A stretch of DNA of 64,000 nucleotides from Alphaproteobacteria bacterium (GCA_025362975.1 JANYES010000003.1:148638-212637), one strand, 5' to 3'; counted from the stretch's first letter, positions 1 to 8,935 are shown. Made by a program: numbers and translations. The notes: generated by a model not told the origin, from the sequence alone.

Positions 1-512
1 TCCAGCAGGGAAGCGGCGTTGAGAAGGATGCGGCCGAGGCGGTGCGGTGGTATCGAAAGGCGGCGGAGCAGTGGTATATGAAGGCGCAGTACAATCTGGC
101 GACGGCTTATAGCACCGGCGACGGAGTCGATCTTGATAACCGGCAGGCGGTGGTGTGGTATCGCAAGGCGGCGTCGCAGGGGATGCCGAAGGCGCAGTAT
201 TACCTCGCGCAGGCATATCAGCACGGCATCGGCGTGAAGGTAGATAAGGTGAAGGCGTCGCGCTGGTATCGGAAAGCCGCCGAGCAGGACGACGGCGACG
301 CGCGCTTCGCGCTGGCGATGTGCTACCATGCCGGGTTCGGCATCGAGAAGGATGATGTGCTGGCCTATGCGTGGCTGAACCTTGCGGTGGAAAGCGGCAA
401 TTCCAAAGCCGCCGAGATGCGCAACAAACTGGAAACCACGATGAAGCGCCGCGACGTGATCGAAGCGCAACGCCTTTCGCACGATAAGGCGCCAAGGCGC
501 TGGCTGTTTTAG
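1..512 (+). CDS. Sel1-repeat (TPR-like) protein, 5' end outside window
   Basis: The reading frame is open from base 3, so the gene begins upstream of the window. The visible part holds about four Sel1-like repeats of roughly 36 residues, each with the WYRKAAE block followed by an A-x-x-x-LA-x-x-Y and a G-x-GV turn. Sel1 repeats form alpha-helical solenoids that bind other proteins, often in the periplasm or in signalling. Any signal peptide would lie outside the window. The stop TAG shares one base with the GTG of the next gene (TAGTG), so the two are probably co-transcribed. The specific partner cannot be told. A second Sel1 protein lies at 19656-20228. Confidence 0.85.
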   Translation, partial: QQGSGVEKDAAEAVRWYRKAAEQWYMKAQYNLATAYSTGDGVDLDNRQAVVWYRKAASQGMPKAQYYLAQAYQHGIGVKVDKVKASRWYRKAAEQDDGDARFALAMCYHAGFGIEKDDVLAYAWLNLAVESGNSKAAEMRNKLETTMKRRDVIEAQRLSHDKAPRRWLF

Positions 513-1240
513 TGCGGATTGAATCCGGGCTGCCACCGCATTTTTTTAAGAATTACTGGTTGCTGATGACGCTGACGTTGTTGCAGGTGGCGTTCTGGTG
601 CGTGACGCATGACATCCGCCCGACGTTGGAGATTACGCCGGATGCGGTGAGTGACAACGAGGCGGATGTGGTGGCGATGGGCGACAGGAAGTTTTATTTT
701 CGCTGGCATTTGTTCAACCTGCAAAACGCGGGCCTGACCTATGGGCGCGCCACGGAGCTGCGCGAATACGATTATGAAAAACTGTATTATTGGTTCCGGC
801 TGCTGGACCGTTTCGATAATGAATCGAATTTCCTGCCTTCGCTGGCGAGTTATTATTTCGGGCGGACAGGTGATGAGGCGAAGCAACGGTTTATCGCCAG
901 ATACCTCGCGGAATACACGAAATACCGGCTGGAGTCGAAATGGTTCTGGCAGGTGGAGGCGGTGCACGTGGCCGATCACAAGCTCAACGACCGCAATTTG
1001 TCGCTGGCGCTGGCTCTGCCGCTGCTGGATTTGCATGAGGCGCCGGTGATTGTGCGGGAGTTGCCGGCGTTTGTGTATGAGCGGCGCGGCGAGATGGATA
1101 AGGCCTTAGCGGTGATGGATGAGATTCGTAACGATACGGTGCTTCCGCAGGGCGAGCTGAACTTCATCGGCGAATTTATCGAAACCCGGTTAAAGAAGCG
1201 CGACGGCAAGACGCTGTTCTTTGATAACAGGGCGAAATAA
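512..1240 (+). CDS. Hypothetical protein with N-terminal membrane anchor
   Basis: This 242-residue protein is not recognised. Residues about 10-30 form one hydrophobic stretch, which suggests a membrane anchor with the remainder outside the cytoplasm. The rest is rich in Tyr, Trp, Phe and Arg and looks helical, with alternating YF/WF clusters (YYWFRLLDRF; KWFWQVEAV), and may be a degenerate TPR-like fold. The GTG start at 512 overlaps the upstream stop by one base; an ATG further in (about residue 19) would remove the first polar residues but keep part of the hydrophobic segment. The tight spacing behind the Sel1 protein suggests translational coupling. No catalytic motif is visible. Confidence 0.7.
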   Translation: MRIESGLPPHFFKNYWLLMTLTLLQVAFWCVTHDIRPTLEITPDAVSDNEADVVAMGDRKFYFRWHLFNLQNAGLTYGRATELREYDYEKLYYWFRLLDRFDNESNFLPSLASYYFGRTGDEAKQRFIARYLAEYTKYRLESKWFWQVEAVHVADHKLNDRNLSLALALPLLDLHEAPVIVRELPAFVYERRGEMDKALAVMDEIRNDTVLPQGELNFIGEFIETRLKKRDGKTLFFDNRAK

Positions 1241-1300
1241 TTTACGCTGACATTTTGGAAAAAGTAGTTATCCTGCGAGCAACTTAAGGGGGAGTTGCCA

Positions 1301-1627
1301 ATGCGCAATATTTTAACGTTGCTGCTTTTTATCACGAGCACGATCAATGTAGGGCTTTTTTTGTTCTGGCTGTCGCTGGTGCATGTCGAGATGGCGGGCA
1401 AGGACCAGGCTAAATATATTTATGACAGCACGGCGACCAATGTGATGATCTTGCAAGTGGTGTTTGCGCTGGTGCTGATCTCGACTTCAGTGATTGCGGT
1501 GTTCTGGTATCATTCGGTCAAGGATGCGGCAATGGTTAACGTTTCTAAAGCCGTGGATCTCTATTTAAGAGAGAATGGCCCGCAACTTGTGCGCCAGCAG
1601 ATGCGGGATGCCACCCGGGCCGAATAG
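1301..1627 (+). CDS. Small hypothetical inner-membrane protein (two TM helices)
   Basis: The protein has 108 residues and two long hydrophobic helices (about residues 3-28 and 46-70) joined by a polar loop, then a charged C-terminal helix of about 35 residues. ATG 1301 is chosen as start because a strong ribosome site AAGGGGGAG lies at 1286-1294, six bases before it. A TTG at 1295 directly abuts that site and is less likely. No family is recognised. A hairpin follows the stop at 1665-1693. Confidence 0.7.
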   Translation: MRNILTLLLFITSTINVGLFLFWLSLVHVEMAGKDQAKYIYDSTATNVMILQVVFALVLISTSVIAVFWYHSVKDAAMVNVSKAVDLYLRENGPQLVRQQMRDATRAE

Positions 1628-1664
1628 GTCTTTTTTAGGTATTTCAATAGATTGACGGAAAATC

Positions 1665-1693
1665 CGGAAATTGGGCGCGTTAGCGCCTTTCCG
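1665..1693 (+). terminator. Hairpin after the small membrane protein
   Basis: CGGAAA (1665-1670) pairs with TTTCCG (1688-1693), and GGCGC (1674-1678) pairs with GCGCC (1683-1687) around a GTTA loop. There is a three-base bulge on the 5' side. No clean U-run follows, so it may be a processing or stability hairpin, not a true intrinsic terminator. Confidence 0.4.
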
Positions 1694-1781
1694 TAACAAA
1701 TCTTTCACATGATGCCGTTGGCGTTAATCATTTAAATTCTATAAAATATACAGATAGATTATCGTTTTACATGGGAATGTT

Positions 1782-2999
1782 ATGGCAAAGGAAAAGCCTG
1801 ATAATAAATTCGCGAGCCTTCGCTCCGAGCTGCAAGGCCTCGGTTTAGGTAAAGGCGTTGAAACCGCGAACCTGAACGCGCCGAAAGAAGCGACAGACAG
1901 CACTCTCATGCAGGGATTCAACGACGATGCGAAGTTTCTTGAGCAACTGAAACAGGACCTTAGCAGCGGCAAAATCAAAAAAACTGTCGATGGCAAGCAA
2001 GTCGCGTATAGCGCCGACGAGGTGAAGGCGCTGATGAACCATATCACCGGCAAGAAAGACGTGATCGGCACCTTGAAGGCTGTTAAAATGGAGCCGGAGG
2101 ATTTCGGCGTGGCGTTACAGGCACAGGCAATTATTTCGCGGCTGCCTTCGGCGGCCAACAACCCGGAAGCGATTGCGGCTTTATTGTCGGAACTTAAAGC
2201 ACTCAGCTCGAACAATCCGGGCGTGCAGAATATGATCGGTGCGGCGCAATCCTACGTGCAGGGCGCGTATTCGTCGTCGATTTCGTCGCTGCGTGAAACT
2301 GTGGGCAGCGTGTCGGAAGCTGTGTCGGACGTGAAAAGTGCGGTGCGCGAATTCTTAAAAGGCGAAGATATGTCGAGCGCGTCGGAAAAATTCATGGGCA
2401 ATTTGAACGACAGGCAGCGTTACAAGGTGGGCGAGCAGGAATTCGTCGAGGGCAGGGTATTGAAAAACGATATGCATATGCTGCATAACCACATTGGCGG
2501 GCGCGATAAGAATTTGCAGATTCTTGAAAACAAAGACGTGATGAGCCAGGGCCGTTCGCAGATGCAGATGTATGAGCAGTCGGAGCATGAAGCCGAAGAT
2601 TTAAAGGCAGGCATCGGCCGCCTTGTGGGCTTTAAAAATAACAAAACCCGCGTTGCTGGCACGCTCATGGGCAAAAACGAAAGCGCGATCAGCGCCGAAA
2701 TCGAAAAAAATAATGACGTGCTGCGCGAAGCCAGCGCGCGCATCGACGATGTGCTGGACAAGCAGCGCATGCTGATTAACGCCGCAGGCTCGGCGCGCGA
2801 AGCCAAGCTGCGCGACGAATTGCGCGAAGCGAAAATCAAGCTGAAATCGTATTTGAAAGAAAACGTGGCGGAACAGGTGGCCGGTGAAGGCCTCGGCGTT
2901 GTATCTGGCAAGAGCGTGATGGAAGCGCTGATGCCGGGATTTTCCACCGAGACCTCCAAAGCTGGCGATAAAGGCAGACGAGGCGAAGCATCACTCTAG
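1782..2999 (+). CDS. Hypothetical protein, mostly helical/coiled coil
   Basis: The 405-residue protein has no signal peptide, no membrane segment and no cysteine. The N-terminal half is Ala/Ser/Leu rich. The C-terminal half (about residues 270-375) is strongly charged with heptad-like spacing (EKNNDVLREAS; REAKLRDELREAKIKLKSYL), which suggests a coiled coil. No enzyme motif is visible. It precedes another unrecognised gene in the same direction by 56 bases, so the two may form a transcription unit. It may be a structural or secreted scaffold protein, but that is a guess. Confidence 0.75.
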   Translation: MAKEKPDNKFASLRSELQGLGLGKGVETANLNAPKEATDSTLMQGFNDDAKFLEQLKQDLSSGKIKKTVDGKQVAYSADEVKALMNHITGKKDVIGTLKAVKMEPEDFGVALQAQAIISRLPSAANNPEAIAALLSELKALSSNNPGVQNMIGAAQSYVQGAYSSSISSLRETVGSVSEAVSDVKSAVREFLKGEDMSSASEKFMGNLNDRQRYKVGEQEFVEGRVLKNDMHMLHNHIGGRDKNLQILENKDVMSQGRSQMQMYEQSEHEAEDLKAGIGRLVGFKNNKTRVAGTLMGKNESAISAEIEKNNDVLREASARIDDVLDKQRMLINAAGSAREAKLRDELREAKIKLKSYLKENVAEQVAGEGLGVVSGKSVMEALMPGFSTETSKAGDKGRRGEASL

Positions 3000-3055
3000 A
3001 AATTTCGTTTGAAACATATTGCTTTTGAATGGCCTGGAATCGCACTAATTAAGAC

Positions 3056-4333
3056 ATGAGCCTATACACATTTCCAACACCGTCCCCCATTCGGGGAATT
3101 AGCTTCAGCCATGCTAATGACCGCGCTCCCGTAGCGCTCATCGAAGCAGCCCCCGGCGCATCAGCAGACCAACTTTCCACCATCCGCCGCGCGCTCGACG
3201 CGGGCGCGTGGAACTGCGTTCCGGTTTCGTTGGGTGGGCGGGAAATGTTGCAGGTTGCAGGGTTTGAAAAAGAACAGCAGTTGTTGAATTATTTACAGCG
3301 CTACGCGTTCGTTGAAGGCACGTCGGAATTTAGGGCCGAAGCTGGCGATAACCCGACGCGCACGACGCGCGAATGGGTGCAGGATTATGGGCTGAAGGCG
3401 GCGGGCTATCTGAACATCGTCGGCGATGCGTCGTTGCTCGGCGCGGGTTTGATGAACGGGCGCAGTAAAGAAATTGCGGCCGGTACGTTGTATACGGCGG
3501 GCGCTACGGTGCTGGCGCGGTATGGCAATACGAAAACGGAATACCACGTGAAACAGGTGCTGGAAGAAACCGCCGACTTCATGAAAAAACAAGCCGTCAA
3601 CCTGCCGGAAGATTGCGGCATGTTTAACGTGATGAAGGAAAAACGCGAAGGCGCGATGGCGAGTATGGACAAGTTTTTCACGCGCTATCCTTCGGAGGTG
3701 ATGCTGGGCGCGTATACGCTCGGCGCGTTTACGATGTTGCAATCGGGGATGAAGCAGAAGGACCCGTGGGGCATAGCGTATGGCGCGAGTTCGACGGTGC
3801 TGAAGGCGGCATCGCTGCTGATACCTGAGAAGGCGCCGGGCGCGCCGAAGGCGGAAGCGCATGGGCCGCTGGGTAAGTTCGTGGACTGGGTTCAGGAAAA
3901 GCCGCTGCGCGTGTACGGCTTCGGGTCGATGGTCAATAACGTGATTCTTGGCATGTCGGCGATACGCGAATATCGAACTGAGCCGAACAAAACAGGCGCG
4001 ATATTTAAATTCATCACCGCAAGCACGTATATGCTCGGCGACGCGCTGATTGCGATTTCGAATAAAGACCATGTCAATGCTGACGGGAAGTTTGATGCCG
4101 ACGAGCAGCGCGGCATTGTGGCGCTCGTGGCTGAAAGCGTGCTGCGCAACCCGCCGGAGATGCACGAGGCGCTTACGAATAATGTGGCTGGATTCCTTGC
4201 GACCCATGCCGAGATGCAAGGTGATGCGGCGGAGATTGCGGCGTCGATCAAGGAGCAGGAGGTGCATATGAAGAATAACCCGTGGGCGTGCCGCGCGGAC
4301 AATCCCATTGTTTCGCTGGCCAACTCGCGCTAA
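3056..4333 (+). CDS. Hypothetical protein with several weakly hydrophobic helices
   Basis: The 425-residue protein is of unknown family. Several Ala/Gly-rich, moderately hydrophobic helices (about residues 115-165, 215-260, 285-305 and 315-335) suggest a membrane-associated protein, but none is a textbook transmembrane segment. The last 70 residues are acidic and helical. The ATG at 3056 follows an AT-rich spacer with no strong ribosome site. It lies 56 bases after the coiled-coil gene and 9 bases before the CopC-like gene, so an operon of three is likely. A long open frame on the opposite strand over this gene is treated as a shadow. Confidence 0.7.
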   Translation: MSLYTFPTPSPIRGISFSHANDRAPVALIEAAPGASADQLSTIRRALDAGAWNCVPVSLGGREMLQVAGFEKEQQLLNYLQRYAFVEGTSEFRAEAGDNPTRTTREWVQDYGLKAAGYLNIVGDASLLGAGLMNGRSKEIAAGTLYTAGATVLARYGNTKTEYHVKQVLEETADFMKKQAVNLPEDCGMFNVMKEKREGAMASMDKFFTRYPSEVMLGAYTLGAFTMLQSGMKQKDPWGIAYGASSTVLKAASLLIPEKAPGAPKAEAHGPLGKFVDWVQEKPLRVYGFGSMVNNVILGMSAIREYRTEPNKTGAIFKFITASTYMLGDALIAISNKDHVNADGKFDADEQRGIVALVAESVLRNPPEMHEALTNNVAGFLATHAEMQGDAAEIAASIKEQEVHMKNNPWACRADNPIVSLANSR

Positions 4334-4342
4334 AGTGGCAGA

Positions 4343-4738
4343 ATGAAAACCGCGCTTCTTATTTTACTCAGTTTTTTCTGTGTCGCCGAGGCTTATGCCT
4401 TGAAACCCCTTGTCATTATCAATCCGCTTGCTAACGAACCGACGGGGCCGCTGCGGCTGGTGTCGTCGGTGCCGTATGACCGGCAGGTGCTGGACGAGCC
4501 GCCGCAGGTGGTTGTGTTCAGCTTCTCGCAGCCGATCCGCCCTGATAAAACGATCATCCGGGTTTACGACGCGCAGGGAAGCCAGATCGAAACCAGCGAA
4601 ATTGAGGCGCAGGGACTGACGCTGTCGGTGACGGTCAATGGTTTAACAACCGGAAAATACTCTATAAAATGGCGAACCCGCTGCCTGTGCGACGAGGCCG
4701 ACGAGCTAAGTGACACCTTCCATTTCACCGTTCGATAA
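4343..4738 (+). CDS. CopC/YobA-like domain protein, exported
   Basis: A signal peptide (about residues 1-18) is followed by a single beta-sandwich with the CopC hallmarks: an L-x-SS-x-P opening, P-x-x-V-x-F-SF-S-x-P-I, and V-x-x-x-G at the first hairpins. CopC proteins bind copper in the periplasm through an N-terminal histidine and further His/Met residues. Here the mature N-terminus lacks His, no Met-rich loop is seen, and two Cys occur late (RCLCDE, near residue 114). The fold assignment is good, but copper binding is doubtful. It sits 9 bases after the preceding gene and 113 bases before the SPOR-like gene. Confidence 0.75.
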   Translation: MKTALLILLSFFCVAEAYALKPLVIINPLANEPTGPLRLVSSVPYDRQVLDEPPQVVVFSFSQPIRPDKTIIRVYDAQGSQIETSEIEAQGLTLSVTVNGLTTGKYSIKWRTRCLCDEADELSDTFHFTVR

Positions 4739-4851
4739 ATAGTCAAACGCGGCCGCATTTTGTTCTGGTTTTTTTGGACGGCGCGTATTACTTTTCATCG
4801 CAATCATTAATACAAGAAACGTTTTAAACACGGGCAGCGGTGAGGCTTTTG

Positions 4852-6183
4852 GTGAAAATTTCAACATTTAAGATGTTAAGTGCGGTCCTTGTGCTTTCAG
4901 CGATGCTGGCAGCACCCGCATTGGCGGATTCGGATTTCTATGTTGAAGTCGGCAAGGACACCACGAAAGAAAAAGCCGCCACGGACTGGAAAGACCTGTC
5001 GGCCAAATATAAGGGCCTGAGCAAGCTTAAATATTTTCCAAAGAATGTCATTCAGGGCGGCACGACGGTGGGCATTCGCATGCAAGCAGGGCCGATCGCG
5101 GATAAGGCGAAGGCCCAGAAAATCTGCTCGAAGCTGTTTAAAGATAACGTGCCGTGCTTCGTGATCGAAGGCAATGGCAGCGCGCCGACTGAGGTGATGA
5201 ACCTCTCGGAAAAAGCGGAAACGAAAATTGCCAGCGGTGGCACGCCGAGCGCTGGCGGGAGTAGCTGGCTGCCGTGGCTCAATACGTCGGAAGTGAATCA
5301 GCCGCCGCCGCCGCCGGTGCAGGAAGCACCTGCGCCTGCGAAGGAAAGCTCGATGCTGCCGTGGTTGAACCAGAAGCCGGATATGCGCAAGCCGCAGGTT
5401 CAGGTGGCGGAAGCTATCCGCGTGCCGCTGACGGATAATTTCGACCCCAACGGCAGCGGCAAGGTGACGGTGAATTCCCTGCCGGATATTAAGCCGACGT
5501 TCAGGAAGCAATTCGCTGAAAATAACATGGCGCCTGCGGCTGGAAGCGTTAGTGGGGCTGGGGTTAAGACCGGCGCGGGGTGGCTGACCCTCGATACGTT
5601 CGCCAATGAAGACGTGGCGACGTCTTTCTGGGAAGAGGCGCATTCTGGGCTGTCGAAAACGGATAGTAAGAACCTGCATGTGCGCGTGCAGAAATCGCTG
5701 ATGTCGCAGTCGAAGGCGGCGTTGAGCGTGGGGCCGTTCGCCAGCAACACCGTCGCGCTGGCGTTTTGCGATAAGATTCAGGCGCGCGATCGCGGGCTGA
5801 ACTGTAATTTCGAAGGCACCGTGGCGAGCGATACGCGCGGCAACGCTTATAATAATCGCCGTATGGCCGATTCGCGCCGCCGCCCGTCGGAAAACCCGTA
5901 TGGCGCAATCTCGCCGGCAGCGGGCCCGAGCAAGCAATACTGGGTGCAGGTGCTGTCCGCCCAGAATCAGATGGAAGCGCTGCGTCAGTGGGAAAGCATG
6001 AAATCCACCAACGCCGATGTGCTGAATGGCATGCGTAGCAGCGTGACCACTTCGCCCAAGACCAAGGACTATGTGGTGCGCGTCGGTCCAATTGCGAACA
6101 ATGACGACGCCATCAAGTTCTGCGGCAAGTTGCAGGACCGTGGCATCAAGTGCAGCGTGCTCTTATATTACGTTGGTTTATAA
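4852..6183 (+). CDS. Exported protein with three SPOR-like repeats
   Basis: A signal peptide ending ALADS is followed by three similar modules at about residues 25-100, 240-325 and 360-443. Each reads 'aromatic-V-x-V/I ... V-x-x-GP-x-A ... A-x-x-x-C-x-K/x ... C', like SPOR domains that bind denuded peptidoglycan; each ends with a paired Cys (ICSK..CFV; FCDK..CNF; FCGK..CSV). The linkers are Pro rich, and the motif LPWLN occurs twice (about residues 140 and 172). GTG 4852 is preferred because GGTGAGG ends six bases before it; GTG 4840 is an alternative. SPOR proteins usually act at the septum or cell wall. The disulphide-like cysteine pairs are unusual. Confidence 0.75.
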   Translation: MKISTFKMLSAVLVLSAMLAAPALADSDFYVEVGKDTTKEKAATDWKDLSAKYKGLSKLKYFPKNVIQGGTTVGIRMQAGPIADKAKAQKICSKLFKDNVPCFVIEGNGSAPTEVMNLSEKAETKIASGGTPSAGGSSWLPWLNTSEVNQPPPPPVQEAPAPAKESSMLPWLNQKPDMRKPQVQVAEAIRVPLTDNFDPNGSGKVTVNSLPDIKPTFRKQFAENNMAPAAGSVSGAGVKTGAGWLTLDTFANEDVATSFWEEAHSGLSKTDSKNLHVRVQKSLMSQSKAALSVGPFASNTVALAFCDKIQARDRGLNCNFEGTVASDTRGNAYNNRRMADSRRRPSENPYGAISPAAGPSKQYWVQVLSAQNQMEALRQWESMKSTNADVLNGMRSSVTTSPKTKDYVVRVGPIANNDDAIKFCGKLQDRGIKCSVLLYYVGL

Positions 6184-6300
6184 GGCGTTTTCGCGCCCGC
6201 GCGGCATCCGCAAATATTTATCCCTGAAAAGCGAAATTAGCTCTGGAATTCAAAGGACAGCTTTGCTATAGATTTCGCCTCTTGAGATTTTTCTCGGTAT

Positions 6301-6375
6301 TCCTCGATAGCTCAGCGGTAGAGCATTCGACTGTTAATCGAATGGTCGCTGGTTCGAATCCAGCTCGGGGAGCCA
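6301..6375 (+). tRNA. tRNA-Asn (anticodon GTT)
   Basis: A full cloverleaf is visible. The acceptor stem TCCTCGA pairs with TCGGGGA (one G-U), the D-arm is GCTC/GAGC, the anticodon stem TTCGA/TCGAA flanks CTGTTAA with anticodon GTT, and the T-arm GCTGG/CCAGC flanks TTCGAAT. Discriminator G and an encoded CCA (6373-6375) follow. The 3' half is read antisense as the C-terminus of the recombinase remnant, marking this tRNA as an integration target. Confidence 0.97.
6334..6375. other. Candidate attachment site in the tRNA-Asn 3' half
   Basis: The reverse strand of the tRNA 3' half encodes the last residues of the recombinase (LDSNQRPFD and stop), so element and tRNA are fused here. This is the arrangement left when an element inserts into the 3' end of a tRNA and rebuilds it. 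I found no second copy of this sequence in the window, so the other end of the element is lost or lies elsewhere. Confidence 0.4.
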
Positions 6376-7771
6376 CTTAACTGTTTCAGGCCTTTCAGGC
6401 CATGCGCTGAATGGCAACCTCATTGAATACTCTAGGGTTTTACCCTTTAGAGTTAGGTTCGAGAAGATATAATTTATCATCTCCCTTTTTTCCTCAACAC
6501 TACCGTTGTCAAATATCTCTGAGCTACGGCTAGCAACGCTTAGCAGCAGTTCGAGTGAAATGCGGTAAGTGTTATCCGCTTTATCATAAAGCTTTAGTTC
6601 TTCCCGAAGCTCTGATTGTATGCGGGTGAGGGACTCGCGCTTTAGCCGATGTTCTTCTACAGTAATCTCATTCTCCAGCAATAAGTCCATAAGCCTATCC
6701 AGCTTGAGCTTTACCACCTTTAAATCGCTTTCAATGCGGAGCAATTGCTCATTGTGGAAATCCTGCTCTGAACTATAGCCGGAACGCAAAGTTTGCAGCA
6801 GTTGCTGAAATATTGTGTCAGGAATGTGAAGGGAGTTCAGGGCGGCTTTTACTTGGGCAAGCACTTCTTCCTCCCGCACATAGACTTTCTTGTTAGGGTT
6901 GTCGGGGTGAGTCGCCACTAGGTACGTCCATTCGGCTTGGGAGCCATCAGCAAGCCTCTTTTTCTTTGTATCTGCCCATACCGATTGCCCGGTAACAGCA
7001 CAGCGCAGGAGGCCACGGAATACAAAATCCTTGCCAGCATATTTGAATGGCTTCTTTTCCCATCTATGCATGACATCCTGACAGGTATCAAATGTCTTGC
7101 GTAACAAGGTGCTCATAATTATGGCTATGAAACTCGCCGTTCACCTCCATCTCGCCGCAATAGAAACGATTGTTGAACATGTAATGGACGGAGGACTTTT
7201 TTAGCGGGTGGCCTTTTAGGGTGAGTAAGCCAAGTCCTTTGGCTTTTGCAGTCATATCGCCAAACGTATAAAGCCCGGTGGCATATTCATTGAATAACCG
7301 CGTAACAATGTGTGCGCGGCTTGGATCAGGCTCGACATGGCTTTTTCCATCCGCTGTTCGGATATTCCTGTACCCAAGCGGGGCAGCACGTATGCATTGG
7401 CCGTTGCGCACCTTCCACTCTAAAGAACGCTTCACGTTCTCCGATAGCTGAGTAACATAGGCTTTTGCAGCGAGAACCGCAAAATCCCAGCGCATAATAT
7501 CGGATGAGCTGGCTTTGTCGCTAATCACCATGCCTTCACGGACAAAATGGATTTCCAGAGTGCCTTGCTTCCGTAACTCATCCAAAAGCACAGATTCCTT
7601 GAAACTTCGCTGCACGCGGTCAACGGCATCCGCTACAAGGGCTATTGGTTCCTTTTGAGCATTTATAAAGGCCAATAGTTGATGAAACTCTGTACGCTTC
7701 CCTCGCGTAGACGATTCGACAATCTCGAAGCATTTCAGCACTTCTAGATTTTTACGGTCACAATATGCCAA
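6334..7771 (-). pseudogene. Large serine recombinase, truncated and frameshifted
   Basis: Two adjoining frames encode one protein. The upstream part (7771 to 7088) carries the later portion of the resolvase catalytic domain (DAVDRVQRS; LSENVKRSLEWKVRNGQ) and the recombinase domain (PLGYRNI). The downstream part (7116 to 6334) carries the zinc-ribbon-like region and a long coiled coil. They join near 7092-7102 (HLVTQ then TFDTCQDVM) with a net +1 or -2 shift. The N-terminal 40 or so residues with the catalytic serine are missing: the frame begins with PPLLRN right behind the HD-GYP gene. It is therefore an inactive remnant of an integrated element. The C-terminus runs into the antisense of tRNA-Asn. 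Confidence 0.85.
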
Positions 7772-7804
7772 TAGCCTGTCGTGTTGCGCAGCAAGGGGGG
7801 AAAT

Positions 7805-8935
7805 TTAAAACGTGCGCAGGGCGTCTAGGAAGCGTTCGCGGAACATTCCTAGTAAATTCGTGTCGATGTGGTGGGACATTTCGTCGGACATAATGGCTAG
7901 GGCCTGTTCGGCGGGCATGGCGGCTTTGTAGACGCGGCGGTCGGTGATGGCGCTGAAGATGTCGACGATGGCGGCCATGCGGGCGAGGTCGTTTAGTTTG
8001 GTGCCGCCGAGGCTGTAGGGGTAGCCGGTGCCGTCTAGTTTTTCGTGGTGCTGGGCGGCGATGGTGATGATGCCTTTGGGGATGGTGGGGTCTTGCTCTA
8101 AGCAATAGATAGTGGCGGTGACGTGGTTTTTCATGACTTCGAATTCGTCGAGGTCGAGCTTGCCGGGTTTGTTCAGGACGCTGTGGGGGATGGCCATTTT
8201 TCCGATGTCGTGGAGGAGGCCGCCGCTGGCTAGGATTTTTTGCTCGTGCGGGGGGAGGTTGATGGCGTTGCCGAAGAGGGTGAGCATGGTGGCGACGCGC
8301 AGGGAATGGACGTAGGTGTAGTTGTCGTGGTTTTTTACGCCGTTAAGGATGCCCATGAAGTTGTTGGCGTTGACGGCTTCGATCAGCGGCTCGCAGGCGA
8401 CGGAGACTTCGTCGTAGGCGATGGGGCCGCCGTTGGCGATGGTGTCGGCGATATTGTTGAAGGCTTCGACGGTGTATCTGAGGGCCATTGACTGGATGGC
8501 GGGGAGGTTTTGCCACTCCTGCTCTACGGAGCGGTTTAGTAAATCGGAAATTTTGCGAATGAGTTTGCTGCGGGGGAAGGGCTTGGCTAGCCAGCCGTCG
8601 GCGCCGCATTCCTGCACGGCGGCGATGCTGGTGGGGGTTGCTTCATCGAGCAGGATGATGACGGGGAGCTTGGCGGTTTTGACGTTGAGGCGCAGGAGGC
8701 GCACAAGTTCGTAGGCGCCGTGGGATGGGGCGTTTTCGACGATCAGCATGATGCCGGGGCGGATGCGCTGGATGGTGCTCAGGACGCCGGTGGTGTGGGC
8801 GTATTCGAGGACGTTGTAGAAAGAGAGGAGGGCGTGGGCGGTTTGTTCGCGGTGGTCGTTGTGATGGTCTAGGACGAGCACGTTGTGGGCGTGGTCGATA
8901 TGCGGGTGGTTGCACGTTTCGTGATTACAGACCAT
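7805..8935 (-). CDS. Response regulator with degenerate receiver and HD-GYP domain
   Basis: Residues about 18-135 form a receiver-like domain. The conserved Lys is present (AKPF), but the acidic pocket reads LDHH, with only one Asp (D23), and the phospho-acceptor position reads LIVENAP with Glu67 in place of Asp. Residues about 180-370 are an HD-GYP phosphodiesterase domain with LLHDIGK, HHEKLDGTGYP and the A-x-VDIF-x-AIT-x-R-x-Y block; such domains hydrolyse cyclic di-GMP. The N-terminus is unusual: Cys3, His5, Cys8, His10, His12, His15 and His17 fall in 15 residues, a possible metal site. The gene ends 33 bases from the recombinase remnant and diverges from the gene at 9046. Cyclic di-GMP control would fit the polysaccharide loci nearby. 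Confidence 0.88.
   Translation of the reverse strand: MVCNHETCNHPHIDHAHNVLVLDHHNDHREQTAHALLSFYNVLEYAHTTGVLSTIQRIRPGIMLIVENAPSHGAYELVRLLRLNVKTAKLPVIILLDEATPTSIAAVQECGADGWLAKPFPRSKLIRKISDLLNRSVEQEWQNLPAIQSMALRYTVEAFNNIADTIANGGPIAYDEVSVACEPLIEAVNANNFMGILNGVKNHDNYTYVHSLRVATMLTLFGNAINLPPHEQKILASGGLLHDIGKMAIPHSVLNKPGKLDLDEFEVMKNHVTATIYCLEQDPTIPKGIITIAAQHHEKLDGTGYPYSLGGTKLNDLARMAAIVDIFSAITDRRVYKAAMPAEQALAIMSDEMSHHIDTNLLGMFRERFLDALRTF

Noticed and set aside
3293..4267. A 324-codon minus-strand open frame
   Set aside because: The product is Arg/His rich with no motif, lies fully inside the plus-strand gene at 3056-4333, and has no ribosome site.
6334..7771. The recombinase as two functional genes
   Set aside because: The two halves make one family-length protein across a frameshift, and the catalytic serine region is missing.
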